NCBI RefSeq assembly: GCF_002933855.1
Contig: NZ_BFAQ01000015.1
Coordinates: 62,001-126,000, forward strand
DNA length: 64,000 nucleotides
Origin: Vibrio penaeicida
GTDB taxonomy: Bacteria; Pseudomonadota; Gammaproteobacteria; Enterobacterales; Vibrionaceae
Direction: 5' to 3'
Part shown: in pieces, positions 46,279 to 56,374 of the stretch
Layout: each line of letters starts with the position of its first letter
How positions within the stretch are numbered: position 1 is the first letter of the stretch
The notes under the pieces: model-generated
Database searches by the model: none
What the model was told of the DNA's origin: nothing
The model's input: the letters and a program-made list of their open reading frames with translations, nothing else
Program-made: the position numbers and the translations under genes

Positions 46279-47585
46279 TCCAATACCTCCACTGCTTCCG
46301 TTGTCTTGAGTTGCATCCCTTCAATCGCTGGGAGCAAGTCATTCAAAATCAACGCTTCACCTTGTTCTAGGTCGCCATCTACAATCACTTGGTTATCACG
46401 GCGGTAGAGCACTGTTACGGTTTTAATCCGTAGCTTATTGTGCTCATCTTTAATATAAATTCGATTACCATGTAGAGCTCGTTCCGGAATCACCCAGCTT
46501 GGGTTCTCTTGCCCGATGATTTCCGCTTTTACGAACATACCATTCACTAATGGAGGAGAGTTCTGGGGCTTTAATTGACGATAGTCTTGCTCCATCTCCA
46601 AAATTACACCTACCGTTGCCTGATTGGGGTCGACCGTTTCACTGACTCGCGCTACTTTAGCATCCCAGTTGGCGGCTAGACTTCCACTGGTTAACTCAAT
46701 ATTCGCCCGTATTTCCTCTGTAGCTGGTATTGGGTTCCCATACTCATCCTTATTGAATGTGCTGAGGCTAGAAATCAGTGTTCTCATGTCGTGAAGAGGT
46801 AACTGCGCTTCCACTTCCATCGTCGTGACACCATGGGCAACAATCATCGTTTGTTGCAAATTGACGACTTGATCTTGTTCGATGTCGACTTCTGCAATAC
46901 GTAGGTTTTCTGGCAAAACAACCGAAGTTTTGTCTAGAGAACGCTGGGCTTCGTCTAACCTCGCCGAATTCACTTTCACTTGCGCTAAAGCTACTTTTCG
47001 TTCATCAGGAAAAAGAGCGAGTTGATTTCGCATATCTTGAACAAGTTTTTGCTGAGATAAATAGGACTGAGTTTGTTGATCCACATCCGACTGGGATGTA
47101 AGCCCTTTTTTACGCAAATTTTTCTTACGGTTTAATTCTGTTTTGCTTATTGCCAGACGGTTTTCTTCGATCTTTAAGGTGTTGGTTAAATTAATTTTTT
47201 CAAGATCGAGTTTCGCTAACTGGGTTTTACTTGAACTTAGATCGGCTTCGGTCTGTGCCAGTTTTAATTCGTAGTCCAGTGGATCAATTCTTAGAATTTC
47301 CGTTCCAGCTGGCAGCATTCGCCCCTTTTCCAGTTGAGGGTGCCTGTACACCACTTTACCAGACACCTCCGCTATAGCTTTCCACTCCAATTTAGGGGTG
47401 ACTTTACCAAAACCAATCACCACAGGTGCCATAGCCTTTAGTTCAAGCGGCATGGTTTCAACTAATCGAGCACGATCGCCAGCCGGTTTTGTCGGAGGAG
47501 TGGGTCTCAGTTTTACAGCGAGGATAAGAATAATGACACCGACAGCTAACGCCGGAAAGAACAGTAATTTACGGTTAAACGCCAT
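46275..47585 (-). CDS. Periplasmic adaptor (membrane fusion protein) of the RND pump
   Basis: 436 residues. One N-terminal TM anchor (LLFFPALAVGVIILILAVKL), a biotinyl-lipoyl-like first half (GKVVYRHPQLEKGRMLPAGTEILRIDP), a long coiled-coil hairpin (about 110-210, Lys/Gln/Leu-rich), the returning lipoyl half, a beta-barrel and a membrane-proximal domain. It links the permease to the outer-membrane channel. AAGGAG precedes the ATG; the gene starts three bases after the TetR stop. Confidence 0.92.
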   Translation of the reverse strand: MAFNRKLLFFPALAVGVIILILAVKLRPTPPTKPAGDRARLVETMPLELKAMAPVVIGFGKVTPKLEWKAIAEVSGKVVYRHPQLEKGRMLPAGTEILRIDPLDYELKLAQTEADLSSSKTQLAKLDLEKINLTNTLKIEENRLAISKTELNRKKNLRKKGLTSQSDVDQQTQSYLSQQKLVQDMRNQLALFPDERKVALAQVKVNSARLDEAQRSLDKTSVVLPENLRIAEVDIEQDQVVNLQQTMIVAHGVTTMEVEAQLPLHDMRTLISSLSTFNKDEYGNPIPATEEIRANIELTSGSLAANWDAKVARVSETVDPNQATVGVILEMEQDYRQLKPQNSPPLVNGMFVKAEIIGQENPSWVIPERALHGNRIYIKDEHNKLRIKTVTVLYRRDNQVIVDGDLEQGEALILNDLLPAIEGMQLKTTEAVEVLE

Positions 47586-47588
47586 CGA

Positions 47589-48281
47589 TTACTCCTTGTT
47601 ATTTTCAAGGGGGGAGGATAAAAAGCCACGGGACAATAGTTGCAAGTTGTGCTCTAGCAACCTTGCAAGAAAGTCTTCATCCAACGTGACATCGTGTATT
47701 TTTAAAAGCTGAGGAGGGGCGATAAATGGGAATACCATTAAGCTGATGTAACTTACCTTACACAGCATGGGGTCAAGATCGTCTCTTATCACACCATTGT
47801 TTTGCATCGATTGGAAAATGAGCTTCTGAGCAGGCATCGCGATTTCCATGAATACTTTTTCCATCATCTGACGCTGGACGGCACCTTCTTCCATCATCAT
47901 GATTCTGGCAACCAACCGCGGAAAATCAGGGTTTTTCACCATCATGCTGTAGTAAGTTTTCATAATGCCGGTGAAATCACTGCCACTTTTGTTACTTTCA
48001 GCACTATTATCACTTGCACGATCATTATCACTTCCGTGCCCAACAATATTGCTAACATGTTTTTTCATGGGGGCTAGTGTTTCTCTCAGCATGGCTTCAA
48101 ATAACCCATCTTTACTACCAAAGTAATATCGAATCATTGCCATATTGACGCCAGCTTTCTCAGACAATAAGCGGGTCGACACTTTTTCATAAGGATGCAA
48201 GGTAAAAAGTTTCCTTGCTTCTAAAATAAGCTTTTCTCTGGCATCAGTTTTTTCGGCAGGACGCCCAACTTTTCGGCTCAT
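47589..48281 (-). CDS. TetR-family regulator of the RND operon
   Basis: 230 residues. The N-terminal TetR helix-turn-helix (AREKLILEARKLFTLHPYEKVSTRLLSEKAGVNMAMIRYYFGSKDGLFEAML, given here as recognition only) is followed by a helical ligand domain. It is the first gene of TetR-MFP-RND and probably represses its own operon through the palindromes at 48294-48376, releasing on binding a pump substrate. Confidence 0.92.
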   Translation of the reverse strand: MSRKVGRPAEKTDAREKLILEARKLFTLHPYEKVSTRLLSEKAGVNMAMIRYYFGSKDGLFEAMLRETLAPMKKHVSNIVGHGSDNDRASDNSAESNKSGSDFTGIMKTYYSMMVKNPDFPRLVARIMMMEEGAVQRQMMEKVFMEIAMPAQKLIFQSMQNNGVIRDDLDPMLCKVSYISLMVFPFIAPPQLLKIHDVTLDEDFLARLLEHNLQLLSRGFLSSPLENNKE

Positions 48282-48293
48282 TTCAATCTCCAG

Positions 48294-48313
48294 AATTATT
48301 CATCTGAATAATT
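48294..48313 (-). promoter_or_regulatory. Primary TetR-type operator
   Basis: A perfect inverted repeat with 9-bp arms, AATTATTCA and TGAATAATT, and a 2-bp centre, 13 bases upstream of the regulator start codon. Symmetry and placement fit autorepression. Confidence 0.65.
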
Positions 48314-48354
48314 ATAGAGGCCAAAATTTCATCACGATAGCAGAATAATTAATC

Positions 48355-48376
48355 ATTATTTAATCATTTGAATAAT
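48355..48376 (-). promoter_or_regulatory. Secondary TetR-type operator
   Basis: ATTATTTAA and TTGAATAAT form an imperfect inverted repeat (one mismatch, 4-bp centre). It shares the ATTATTyA/TGAATAAT arms of the primary operator 60 bp away. Confidence 0.5.
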
Positions 48377-48469
48377 TAATTTACTCAGGTTTGAATTTGT
48401 TAAATTCGACACGTTTATGGGATTTCACCTCGGAACTGATCCGATATGCAGAAAAAAACAACGAAAAGG

Positions 48470-48499
48470 TTGACGCATCATCAGGAGTACGGTACTAAT
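48470..48499 (+). promoter_or_regulatory. Promoter of the leu operon leader
   Basis: A -35 TTGACG (48470-48475) and a -10-like ACTAAT (48494-48499) with an 18-bp spacer. The predicted transcript starts about 25 bases before the leader-peptide ATG. Confidence 0.55.
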
Positions 48500-48530
48500 T
48501 TGTTAACTTAATTTTGTGGAAATGTTTTAC

Positions 48531-48593
48531 ATGACATCTCGTTTTTCTATCCTGCTAAGCCTCCTCCTTATCGTGAATCGATCGCGCGGGTAG
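48531..48593 (+). CDS. leuL: leu operon leader peptide
   Basis: A 20-codon ORF, too short for routine gene finding. It encodes MTSRFSILLSLLLIVN and four more residues. Five leucine codons (LL then LLL) are followed by Ile-Val. Ribosome stalling at these codons when charged tRNA-Leu is scarce would free the downstream RNA to fold as an antiterminator. The segment GCGGG just before its stop can pair with CCCGC of the terminator 5' arm. The ribosome site is weak (GTGGAA). Confidence 0.85.
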   Translation: MTSRFSILLSLLLIVNRSRG

Positions 48594-48628
48594 GCAGTGG
48601 AAGAAAAATAACCACATAAGATTCTCAA

Positions 48629-48655
48629 AACCCGCATTCAAATGCGGGTTTTTTT
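48629..48655 (+). terminator. leu operon attenuator terminator
   Basis: AACCCGCATT pairs with AATGCGGGTT around a 2-nt loop, followed by a T-run. It lies 36 bases after the leader-peptide stop and 73 before leuA. Together with the leader peptide this is a complete transcription attenuator. Confidence 0.88.
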
Positions 48656-48727
48656 ATAGCTTAAGAAAATAAAAAATCGGCATCTGCGGACAGAAAACGA
48701 TTAACCAACAGGAAAAGGACAGCAAAC

Positions 48728-50281
48728 ATGAGCGATCAAGTCATTATTTTCGATACAACTTTGCGTGATGGCGAACAAGCTTTGTCAGCAAGTTTAACCG
48801 TTAAGGAAAAACTGCAGATCGCTTATGCACTCGAGCGTTTAGGAGTAGATGTGATTGAAGCGGGTTTCCCCGTTTCTTCTCCGGGTGACTTTGAGTCGGT
48901 AAAGACCATTGCCCAAAATGTTAAAAATAGCCGTATCTGTGGTCTTTCTCGTGCCGTTGCGAAAGACATTGATGTAGCTGCAGAAGCATTGAAAGTGGCT
49001 GAAGCGTTTCGAATTCACACTTTCATTTCAACCTCAACGGTCCATGTCCAAGATAAACTGCGCCGCAGCTACGAAGATGTTGTTGAGATGGGCGTACAAG
49101 CCGTAAAGCGAGCTCGTCAGCATACCGATGATGTAGAATTTTCTTGTGAAGATGCGGGTCGTACCCCAATCGATAACCTATGTCGTATGGTAGAAGCCGC
49201 TATCGACGCTGGTGCCAGCACTATTAATATTCCAGATACCGTTGGTTACACCATTCCAGGTGAATTCGCAGGCATTATAGAAACGCTGTTTAACCGCGTT
49301 CCAAACATCGATAAAGCCATCATTTCAGTTCACTGCCACGACGATTTGGGTATGTCCGTCGCGAACTCTATTGCCGCAGTTCAAGCCGGTGCTCGTCAAA
49401 TCGAGGGAACCATTAACGGTATCGGTGAGCGCGCAGGTAACTGTGCACTAGAAGAAGTGGCGATGATTTTGAAAACGCGCTCTGAGTTAATGGGTGTGCA
49501 AACTGCCATTAAACACGAAGAGATTCACCGCACCAGTAAGTTGGTTAGCCAATTGTGCAACATGCCGATTCAAAGTAATAAAGCCATTGTCGGAACTAAC
49601 GCATTCAGCCACTCTTCAGGCATTCACCAAGATGGCATGTTGAAGAACAAAAATACCTACGAAATCATGACGCCTGAGTCGATTGGTCTGAAAAATCAAG
49701 CATTGAACTTAACGAGCCGAAGTGGTCGTGCTGCGGTTAAAAGCCATATGGACACCATGGGCTATGGCGAAAACGAGTACAATTTAGACACACTTTACGC
49801 CGACTTCCTAAAACTTGCTGACAGAAAAGGACAGGTGTTCGATTACGACCTAGAAGCATTAATGCATTTTGCCAACCTTCGTGAAGAAGATGATTTCTTC
49901 AAACTGAATTATTTAAGCGTCCAGTCTGGAAGCTTAATGGCAACCACCAGCATAAAATTGAAGTGTGGTGATGAGGAAAAATGCGAAGCTGCGGTTGGTA
50001 ACGGTCCTGTTGATGCGCTTTACCAATGTATTTACCGTTTAACAGGGTATGACATTGTATTGGATAAATTCGATCTCACTGCAAAAGGTGAAGGCGAAGA
50101 TGGTTTAGGTCAAGCAGACATTATTGCCAACTATAAAGGCAGAAAATACCACGGCACGGGTGTATCCACCGATATTATTGAAGCTTCAGGTCAAGCATTG
50201 CTGCATGTTATTAACAGTATTCATCGTGCAGACCAAATTGCTGACATTAAGCAAAAAAAAGATAAGATAGAGACAGTATAA
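48728..50281 (+). CDS. leuA: 2-isopropylmalate synthase
   Basis: Condenses 2-ketoisovalerate with acetyl-CoA, the committed step to leucine. 517 residues. The DRE-TIM barrel starts [15 protein letters not shown], with metal-binding [13 protein letters not shown] and [14 protein letters not shown]. The C-terminal LeuA allosteric domain (leucine feedback) begins near residue 390. GAAAAGGA precedes the ATG. First structural gene of leuABCD, behind the attenuator. Confidence 0.98.
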   Translation: MSDQVIIFDTTLRDGEQALSASLTVKEKLQIAYALERLGVDVIEAGFPVSSPGDFESVKTIAQNVKNSRICGLSRAVAKDIDVAAEALKVAEAFRIHTFISTSTVHVQDKLRRSYEDVVEMGVQAVKRARQHTDDVEFSCEDAGRTPIDNLCRMVEAAIDAGASTINIPDTVGYTIPGEFAGIIETLFNRVPNIDKAIISVHCHDDLGMSVANSIAAVQAGARQIEGTINGIGERAGNCALEEVAMILKTRSELMGVQTAIKHEEIHRTSKLVSQLCNMPIQSNKAIVGTNAFSHSSGIHQDGMLKNKNTYEIMTPESIGLKNQALNLTSRSGRAAVKSHMDTMGYGENEYNLDTLYADFLKLADRKGQVFDYDLEALMHFANLREEDDFFKLNYLSVQSGSLMATTSIKLKCGDEEKCEAAVGNGPVDALYQCIYRLTGYDIVLDKFDLTAKGEGEDGLGQADIIANYKGRKYHGTGVSTDIIEASGQALLHVINSIHRADQIADIKQKKDKIETV

Positions 50282-50356
50282 AAACAGGGTAAAGCATAGG
50301 CAGAATTGATCATCGCGAGCATAACGCGTCTTTCTGCCTAGTTTCTCTAACACTAA

Positions 50357-51502
<1,146 letters not shown>

Positions 51503-51677
51503 TCATGTTAACGCGTCATAATTCCATCGTTTTTACGGACGGAAAAAATCGCAAAACAGATTAATCTACAAGACAGTTCAAAGTTAGCATGAAGGTGTGC
51601 CACTAACCGTTCAGTGACCACTTTCTGCTTAACTTTAAGATAGAGAAATACAGAGCGCTTCGCTCAAGGAAGAAGCA

Positions 51678-53078
51678 ATGTCGAAAACATTATACGAAAA
51701 AATTTATGACGCTCATGTCGCGGTTGCGGCAGAGGGCGAAAACCCGATCTTATACATCGACCGTCATCTAGTACACGAAGTCACCTCTCCTCAAGCGTTT
51801 GATGGATTACGTGAAAAAGGCAGAAAAGTTCGTCAAGTAAACAAGACGTTTGCCACTATGGATCACAACGTATCCACCCAAACAAAAGACATCAACGCCT
51901 CTGGTGAGATGGCTCGTATCCAAATGGAAACGCTGTCCAAGAACTGTGAAGAGTTTGGTGTCACGCTTTACGACATCAATCACAAATACCAAGGCATTGT
52001 GCATGTCATGGGACCTGAGCTAGGAATCACTCTTCCTGCAATGACCATCGTTTGTGGTGACTCACACACTGCTACCCATGGCGCTTTTGGCTCTTTGGCC
52101 TTTGGTATTGGTACGTCGGAAGTTGAACACGTTCTTGCAACTCAGACACTGAAACAAGCCCGCGCCAAAACGATGAAAATCGAGGTGAAAGGCAAAGTAG
52201 CTGAAGGCATAACGGCTAAAGATATTGTTTTAGCCATCATTGGTAAAACAACCGCTGCGGGTGGCACTGGATACGTGGTTGAGTTTTGTGGTGAAGCCAT
52301 CACCGATCTCACAATGGAAGGTCGAATGACGGTCTGTAACATGGCCATCGAACTGGGTGCGAAAGCGGGTCTAATCGCACCTGATCAAACTACCTTTGAC
52401 TATATTAAAGGTCGAAAGTTTGCTCCTTCTGGTGAAGATTGGGATGCCGCGGTTGAATACTGGTCATCAATGAAAACCGACAGTGATGCAACATTTGATG
52501 CCGTTGTCACTCTTGATGCTACCGAGATCAAACCTCAAGTCACATGGGGAACCAACCCTGGGCAAGTGATTGCAGTCGACGCCACCATTCCTGAACCTGA
52601 AAGCTTTGCCGACCCTGTAGAAAAAGCATCTGCTGAAAAAGCGCTGGCTTACATGGGACTTGAAGCTGGTAAAAAACTATCTGATTACAAAGTCGACAAA
52701 GTCTTTGTTGGTTCTTGCACTAACTCGCGCATTGAAGATATGCGTGCCGCTGCTGCGATTGCTAAGGGCAATAAAGTCGCAGACCACGTACAAGCACTCA
52801 TTGTTCCGGGTTCGGAGCAAGTTAGATCTCAAGCCGAGTTGGAAGGACTGGACAAAGTCTTTATCGATGCGGGCTTTGAATGGCGCTTGCCGGGCTGCTC
52901 TATGTGCCTAGCCATGAATAACGATCGCCTAGGTCCACATGAGCGTTGTGCGTCAACCAGTAACCGTAACTTCGAAGGACGCCAAGGTCGCGATGGTCGA
53001 ACTCACCTAGTGAGCCCTGCCATGGCCGCTGCGGCTGCGATTGCTGGCCGTTTTGTCGATATCCGTGAATTGAATTAA
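51678..53078 (+). CDS. leuC: 3-isopropylmalate dehydratase large subunit
   Basis: Large subunit of the [4Fe-4S] isomerase that converts 2- to 3-isopropylmalate. 466 residues. Aconitase-type motifs are [21 protein letters not shown] and the cluster cysteines in [16 protein letters not shown] and [18 protein letters not shown] precedes the ATG. A 175-bp gap separates it from leuB, in which I see no clear terminator or sRNA. Confidence 0.98.
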   Translation: MSKTLYEKIYDAHVAVAAEGENPILYIDRHLVHEVTSPQAFDGLREKGRKVRQVNKTFATMDHNVSTQTKDINASGEMARIQMETLSKNCEEFGVTLYDINHKYQGIVHVMGPELGITLPAMTIVCGDSHTATHGAFGSLAFGIGTSEVEHVLATQTLKQARAKTMKIEVKGKVAEGITAKDIVLAIIGKTTAAGGTGYVVEFCGEAITDLTMEGRMTVCNMAIELGAKAGLIAPDQTTFDYIKGRKFAPSGEDWDAAVEYWSSMKTDSDATFDAVVTLDATEIKPQVTWGTNPGQVIAVDATIPEPESFADPVEKASAEKALAYMGLEAGKKLSDYKVDKVFVGSCTNSRIEDMRAAAAIAKGNKVADHVQALIVPGSEQVRSQAELEGLDKVFIDAGFEWRLPGCSMCLAMNNDRLGPHERCASTSNRNFEGRQGRDGRTHLVSPAMAAAAAIAGRFVDIRELN

Positions 53079-53091
53079 TAGGGAAGTAATC

Positions 53092-53694
53092 ATGTCAGGT
53101 TTTAAGCAACATACAGGTCTGGTTGTTCCTTTAGATGCAGCCAACGTTGATACCGATGCCATCATTCCAAAGCAGTTTTTACAAAAAGTCTCTCGCTTAG
53201 GTTTTGGTAAACACTTATTCCACGATTGGCGCTTTCTGGACGATGCCGGTGAACAGCCAAACCCAGATTTTGTCATGAACGCACCGAGATACAAAGGTGC
53301 TTCTATCTTAATCGCAAGAGAAAACTTTGGTTGTGGGTCTTCTCGTGAGCACGCGCCTTGGGCGTTGGCAGACTACGGAATTAGAGCAATGATTGCGCCG
53401 AGCTTTGCCGATATCTTTTACGGCAACTCAATCAACAACCAGATGGTTCCAGTTCGCCTCACAGAACAAGAAGTGGATGAAATCTTCCAGTTTGTGGACA
53501 ACAACGAAGGTGCGCAAGTGGAAGTGGATCTTGAAGCTATGAAGGTTCGAGCTAATGGTAATGAATACGGCTTTGAGATTGATGAATTTCGCCGTCATTG
53601 CCTTCTGAATGGTTTAGATAACATTGGATTAACGCTTCAACACGAAGAAAAAATCTCTGAGTTTGAGTCAAAAATACCAAACTTTTTAGCTTAA
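53092..53694 (+). CDS. leuD: 3-isopropylmalate dehydratase small subunit
   Basis: Small, swivelling subunit of isopropylmalate isomerase; 200 residues. [16 protein letters not shown] and the substrate-binding loop [16 protein letters not shown] are diagnostic. It starts 13 bases after the leuC stop, with GGGAAG upstream. Last gene of leuABCD. Confidence 0.98.
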   Translation: MSGFKQHTGLVVPLDAANVDTDAIIPKQFLQKVSRLGFGKHLFHDWRFLDDAGEQPNPDFVMNAPRYKGASILIARENFGCGSSREHAPWALADYGIRAMIAPSFADIFYGNSINNQMVPVRLTEQEVDEIFQFVDNNEGAQVEVDLEAMKVRANGNEYGFEIDEFRRHCLLNGLDNIGLTLQHEEKISEFESKIPNFLA

Positions 53695-53709
53695 GTAAGC
53701 TCATCAATG

Positions 53710-53733
53710 AAAGCCCCTAATGGGGCTTTTTTT
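53710..53733 (+). terminator. Terminator of leuABCD
   Basis: AAAGCCCC/GGGGCTTT stem, TAAT loop and T-run, 15 bases after the leuD stop. Confidence 0.9.
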
Positions 53734-53808
53734 ATTTACACGAAAGAATTTCTGATTGCCCTTGGTCTTCTATACTAACTAAATTAACTTAAGAAACCTG
53801 AAGCCATC

Positions 53809-54594
53809 ATGAGAACTCTATTTACTGTATTTATTCTTCTTTTTTCGAGCCTAACGTTTGCGGCACCAAAATCTGACCTTTGGGCATACTGGAATCAAAG
53901 TAATGAAACCAATAATGCGACCATTTCACATCAAGCTTGGGATTCTATACTTAACAAGTACTTAGCGGTTTCTGGTCAGCATCATTTATTTGATTACGCT
54001 AATATTTCTTCTTCTGATAAGAAAGCGTTGAAAGGTTATATAAAAAATCTAGCGAATCTTGACCCGCGTGATTACTCAAAAGCCCAGCAATACGCTTACT
54101 GGGTAAATTTGTATAACGCGATCACGGTAGATTTGATCGTCGATAACTATCCAATTAAATCGATCACCAAATTAGGGGGTCTATTCACTTTTGGTCCGTG
54201 GGGAGACAACGTCGTTAATATTGCAGGAAAAGATCTGACACTGAACGACGTTGAGCACCGAATTCTAAGACCTATATGGAATGATCCGCGTACCCACTAT
54301 GCTGTGAATTGCGCAAGCCTTGGCTGCCCTAACCTTCAACTGTCGGCGTTTACAGCTGAAAATACAGAAACGCTACTAGAGCAAGCTGCTTCAAGTTTTG
54401 TGAACAATAACAAAGGTGTGGTGATAAACGGAAATGATGCCCAACTGTCTTCCATCTACGAGTGGTTTGTTGCTGACTTTGGCGGAAATGAAGCTGGCGT
54501 TATTGCTCACTTGAAACAATATCGCCCTGACTTGGAATTAACGACAGACAGCAATATCAAGTACGACTACGATTGGGATCTTAACAAGCAATAA
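53809..54594 (+). CDS. DUF547 domain secreted protein
   Basis: 261 residues with a signal peptide (MRTLFTVFILLFSSLTFA). The DUF547 domain follows: AQQYAYWVNLYNAITVDLIVDNYPIKSI, the LNDVEHRILRP helix and YAVNCASLGCPNLQ, whose cysteine and histidine resemble a transglutaminase/papain-like arrangement. The family role is unknown; the protein is predicted periplasmic. Monocistronic after the leu operon. Confidence 0.85.
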   Translation: MRTLFTVFILLFSSLTFAAPKSDLWAYWNQSNETNNATISHQAWDSILNKYLAVSGQHHLFDYANISSSDKKALKGYIKNLANLDPRDYSKAQQYAYWVNLYNAITVDLIVDNYPIKSITKLGGLFTFGPWGDNVVNIAGKDLTLNDVEHRILRPIWNDPRTHYAVNCASLGCPNLQLSAFTAENTETLLEQAASSFVNNNKGVVINGNDAQLSSIYEWFVADFGGNEAGVIAHLKQYRPDLELTTDSNIKYDYDWDLNKQ

Positions 54595-54644
54595 CTTGAG
54601 ACTATGGAAATGCGAACCCAGCTTCGTACTCAGAAAGAGGGCAT

Positions 54645-55181
54645 TCAGAAACTCGACCCCGGTTGAGTTAGAAATTCAATCTCTTCCTCCGTTGATACCC
54701 GATTCAATATCTCATTACGATGAGGGTATCGACCGAATCGCTCAATAATCACTTTGTGCTTGTATTCATATTCCAATGTATTTTCAACACCATTTTCCTT
54801 GAATAGCTCGACAGCTTTCTCGTGAATTTTTAACGATTCACTGTGCATGAAAGGCATATACAAGAAAGTTCTCTCCGTTTGAGAAAGTAACTTGTCTAGA
54901 TCTTGTTGAATGGTCTCTTGAGCGAGCGCCAAAGCAAGTGAATCACAAGCAAAAGCGTTGGGTGTACCTCTGTGAATATTACGAGAAAACTGATCAAGTA
55001 CAATGACTTCTGCTAGCCTTCCTTGAGCACTACTTCGCCATTCACTTAACTCACTCTGAGCTGCCATTGCATGCACTGACCCAAAGCGTTCACAGATCAA
55101 AGAATCCAGTTCTTCTCCACCCGTAAACCAATCTTTAGGGCTAAGTTCTTCAAACCAAAAATCGAGTACATCCTGATACAT
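54645..55181 (-). CDS. DUF924 family protein
   Basis: 178 residues, soluble, all-helical TPR-like. VLDFWFEELSPKDWF start, LAEVIVLDQFSRNIHRGTPNAFACDSLAL and FLYMPFMHSESLKIHEKAVELF are family hallmarks, and the end is IERFGRYPHRNEILNR. Biochemical role unknown. AAGGAGA precedes the ATG. It faces the DUF547 gene convergently. Confidence 0.88.
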   Translation of the reverse strand: MYQDVLDFWFEELSPKDWFTGGEELDSLICERFGSVHAMAAQSELSEWRSSAQGRLAEVIVLDQFSRNIHRGTPNAFACDSLALALAQETIQQDLDKLLSQTERTFLYMPFMHSESLKIHEKAVELFKENGVENTLEYEYKHKVIIERFGRYPHRNEILNRVSTEEEIEFLTQPGSSF

Positions 55182-55357
55182 ATCTTCTCCTTAATATCAC
55201 TTAAAGCAAACGCTCACATCGCCATTTTGTGAGTGAGCTGAATAGAAGAGCTAGCTATTGTTAACTATCAAACCTTGGCTATCAAAATCTTAGCCCTTGA
55301 CGCTCCCTCTGCTTTTAAACCTTGGTTATCTAAACACCCAACTATTTAGATAGTTAG

Positions 55358-56224
55358 CTATTTAAACCCTTTCTCTTTCTTTATAAGATCGTAAGCCGAC
55401 TGGATTTCCTGAGCCTTCTCTTTTGCCACCTGCATCATTTCCGGTGGCAAACCTTTCGCAACCAATTTGTCTGGATGATGTTCATTCATTAATTTTCGAT
55501 AAGCTCGTTTCACCGCTTTCGAATCCGCACTTTCTGCTATTCCAAGTACTTTGTATGCATCGGGTAACTGGCTTGCCGACGATGCTTGCCATTGACCGGA
55601 TGAACCATTGTGCTGGTGACCAGAGTGTCCTCCGCCAAAGCCGCCTTGCTGAAATCGAAAAGCCGCTTCTTGCATTTGTAGCCTTTGCTCAAGTTGTTCA
55701 GATGAGAAGCCAAGCCCTTTAGCAATGATGTGTAATACACTGCGTTCACTTGGGTGCAAATCTCCGTCAGCAAAAGCAGCAGAAATTTGCAGTTCCAAAA
55801 AGAACTGTAGCAGATCAAAGCGTCCACCTGTTGCGACTCGAACACTGGCAAGTGTTTCTTCTAATGGAAAATCTGATGATTTACCGGAGCGAAAGGCTTC
55901 TTGTGCAGCTGTTCGCTGTTCACCGTGTAAGCTCATACGTTCCATCATGGCAGAAGCCAGTTGGATTTCTTCTTTGGTCACTTGTCCTTTTGCTTTCGCA
56001 ACATGTCCCATAACGGCAAAAGCACTTTTGAAGAACTCTGCCTGTTTCTCTGCCTGAGAAGGTCCCCCAAAGCCTTTAGGTCCGCCCGATGCTCGAAAAC
56101 CATTTGATTGGCGGTTTCTGGCTTTATCAAACTGATGCCCCAAAAAAAGCCCAAGAAGCGCCCCCGGAATATTGCCAAACAGGAATCCGAAGAAAAAACC
56201 TAGGATTTTGCCGAAAATCTGCAT
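55358..56224 (-). CDS. djlA: Co-chaperone DjlA
   Basis: A membrane-anchored DnaJ-like protein that stimulates DnaK at the inner membrane. 288 residues. The N-terminal TM (ILGFFFGFLFGNIPGALLGLFLG) has the glycine-rich character needed for dimerisation. A TerB-like helical domain is followed by a Gly/His/Gln-rich linker (QQGGFGGGHSGHQHNGSS) and a C-terminal J-domain (AYKVLGIAESADSKAVKRAYR with the essential HPD in NEHHPDKL). Divergent from lptD, the usual arrangement. Confidence 0.95.
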   Translation of the reverse strand: MQIFGKILGFFFGFLFGNIPGALLGLFLGHQFDKARNRQSNGFRASGGPKGFGGPSQAEKQAEFFKSAFAVMGHVAKAKGQVTKEEIQLASAMMERMSLHGEQRTAAQEAFRSGKSSDFPLEETLASVRVATGGRFDLLQFFLELQISAAFADGDLHPSERSVLHIIAKGLGFSSEQLEQRLQMQEAAFRFQQGGFGGGHSGHQHNGSSGQWQASSASQLPDAYKVLGIAESADSKAVKRAYRKLMNEHHPDKLVAKGLPPEMMQVAKEKAQEIQSAYDLIKKEKGFK

Positions 56225-56374
56225 TATTGTGCTCTCAATCTATGAATTTTTACTAAGTAAAGCGGTCTTATAGTGTCGGTTAATATAAATTCCTTTATGA
56301 TAAAGGACGATATTTGTATTCGGTATCCGACAATATTACCGAATGGATTAGGTTTCACAGGATAGCTCAACTCG

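Noticed and set aside
51503..51677. Regulatory RNA or internal terminator between leuB and leuC
   Set aside because: No hairpin with a T-run or conserved-looking structure could be found by eye in the 175 bases.
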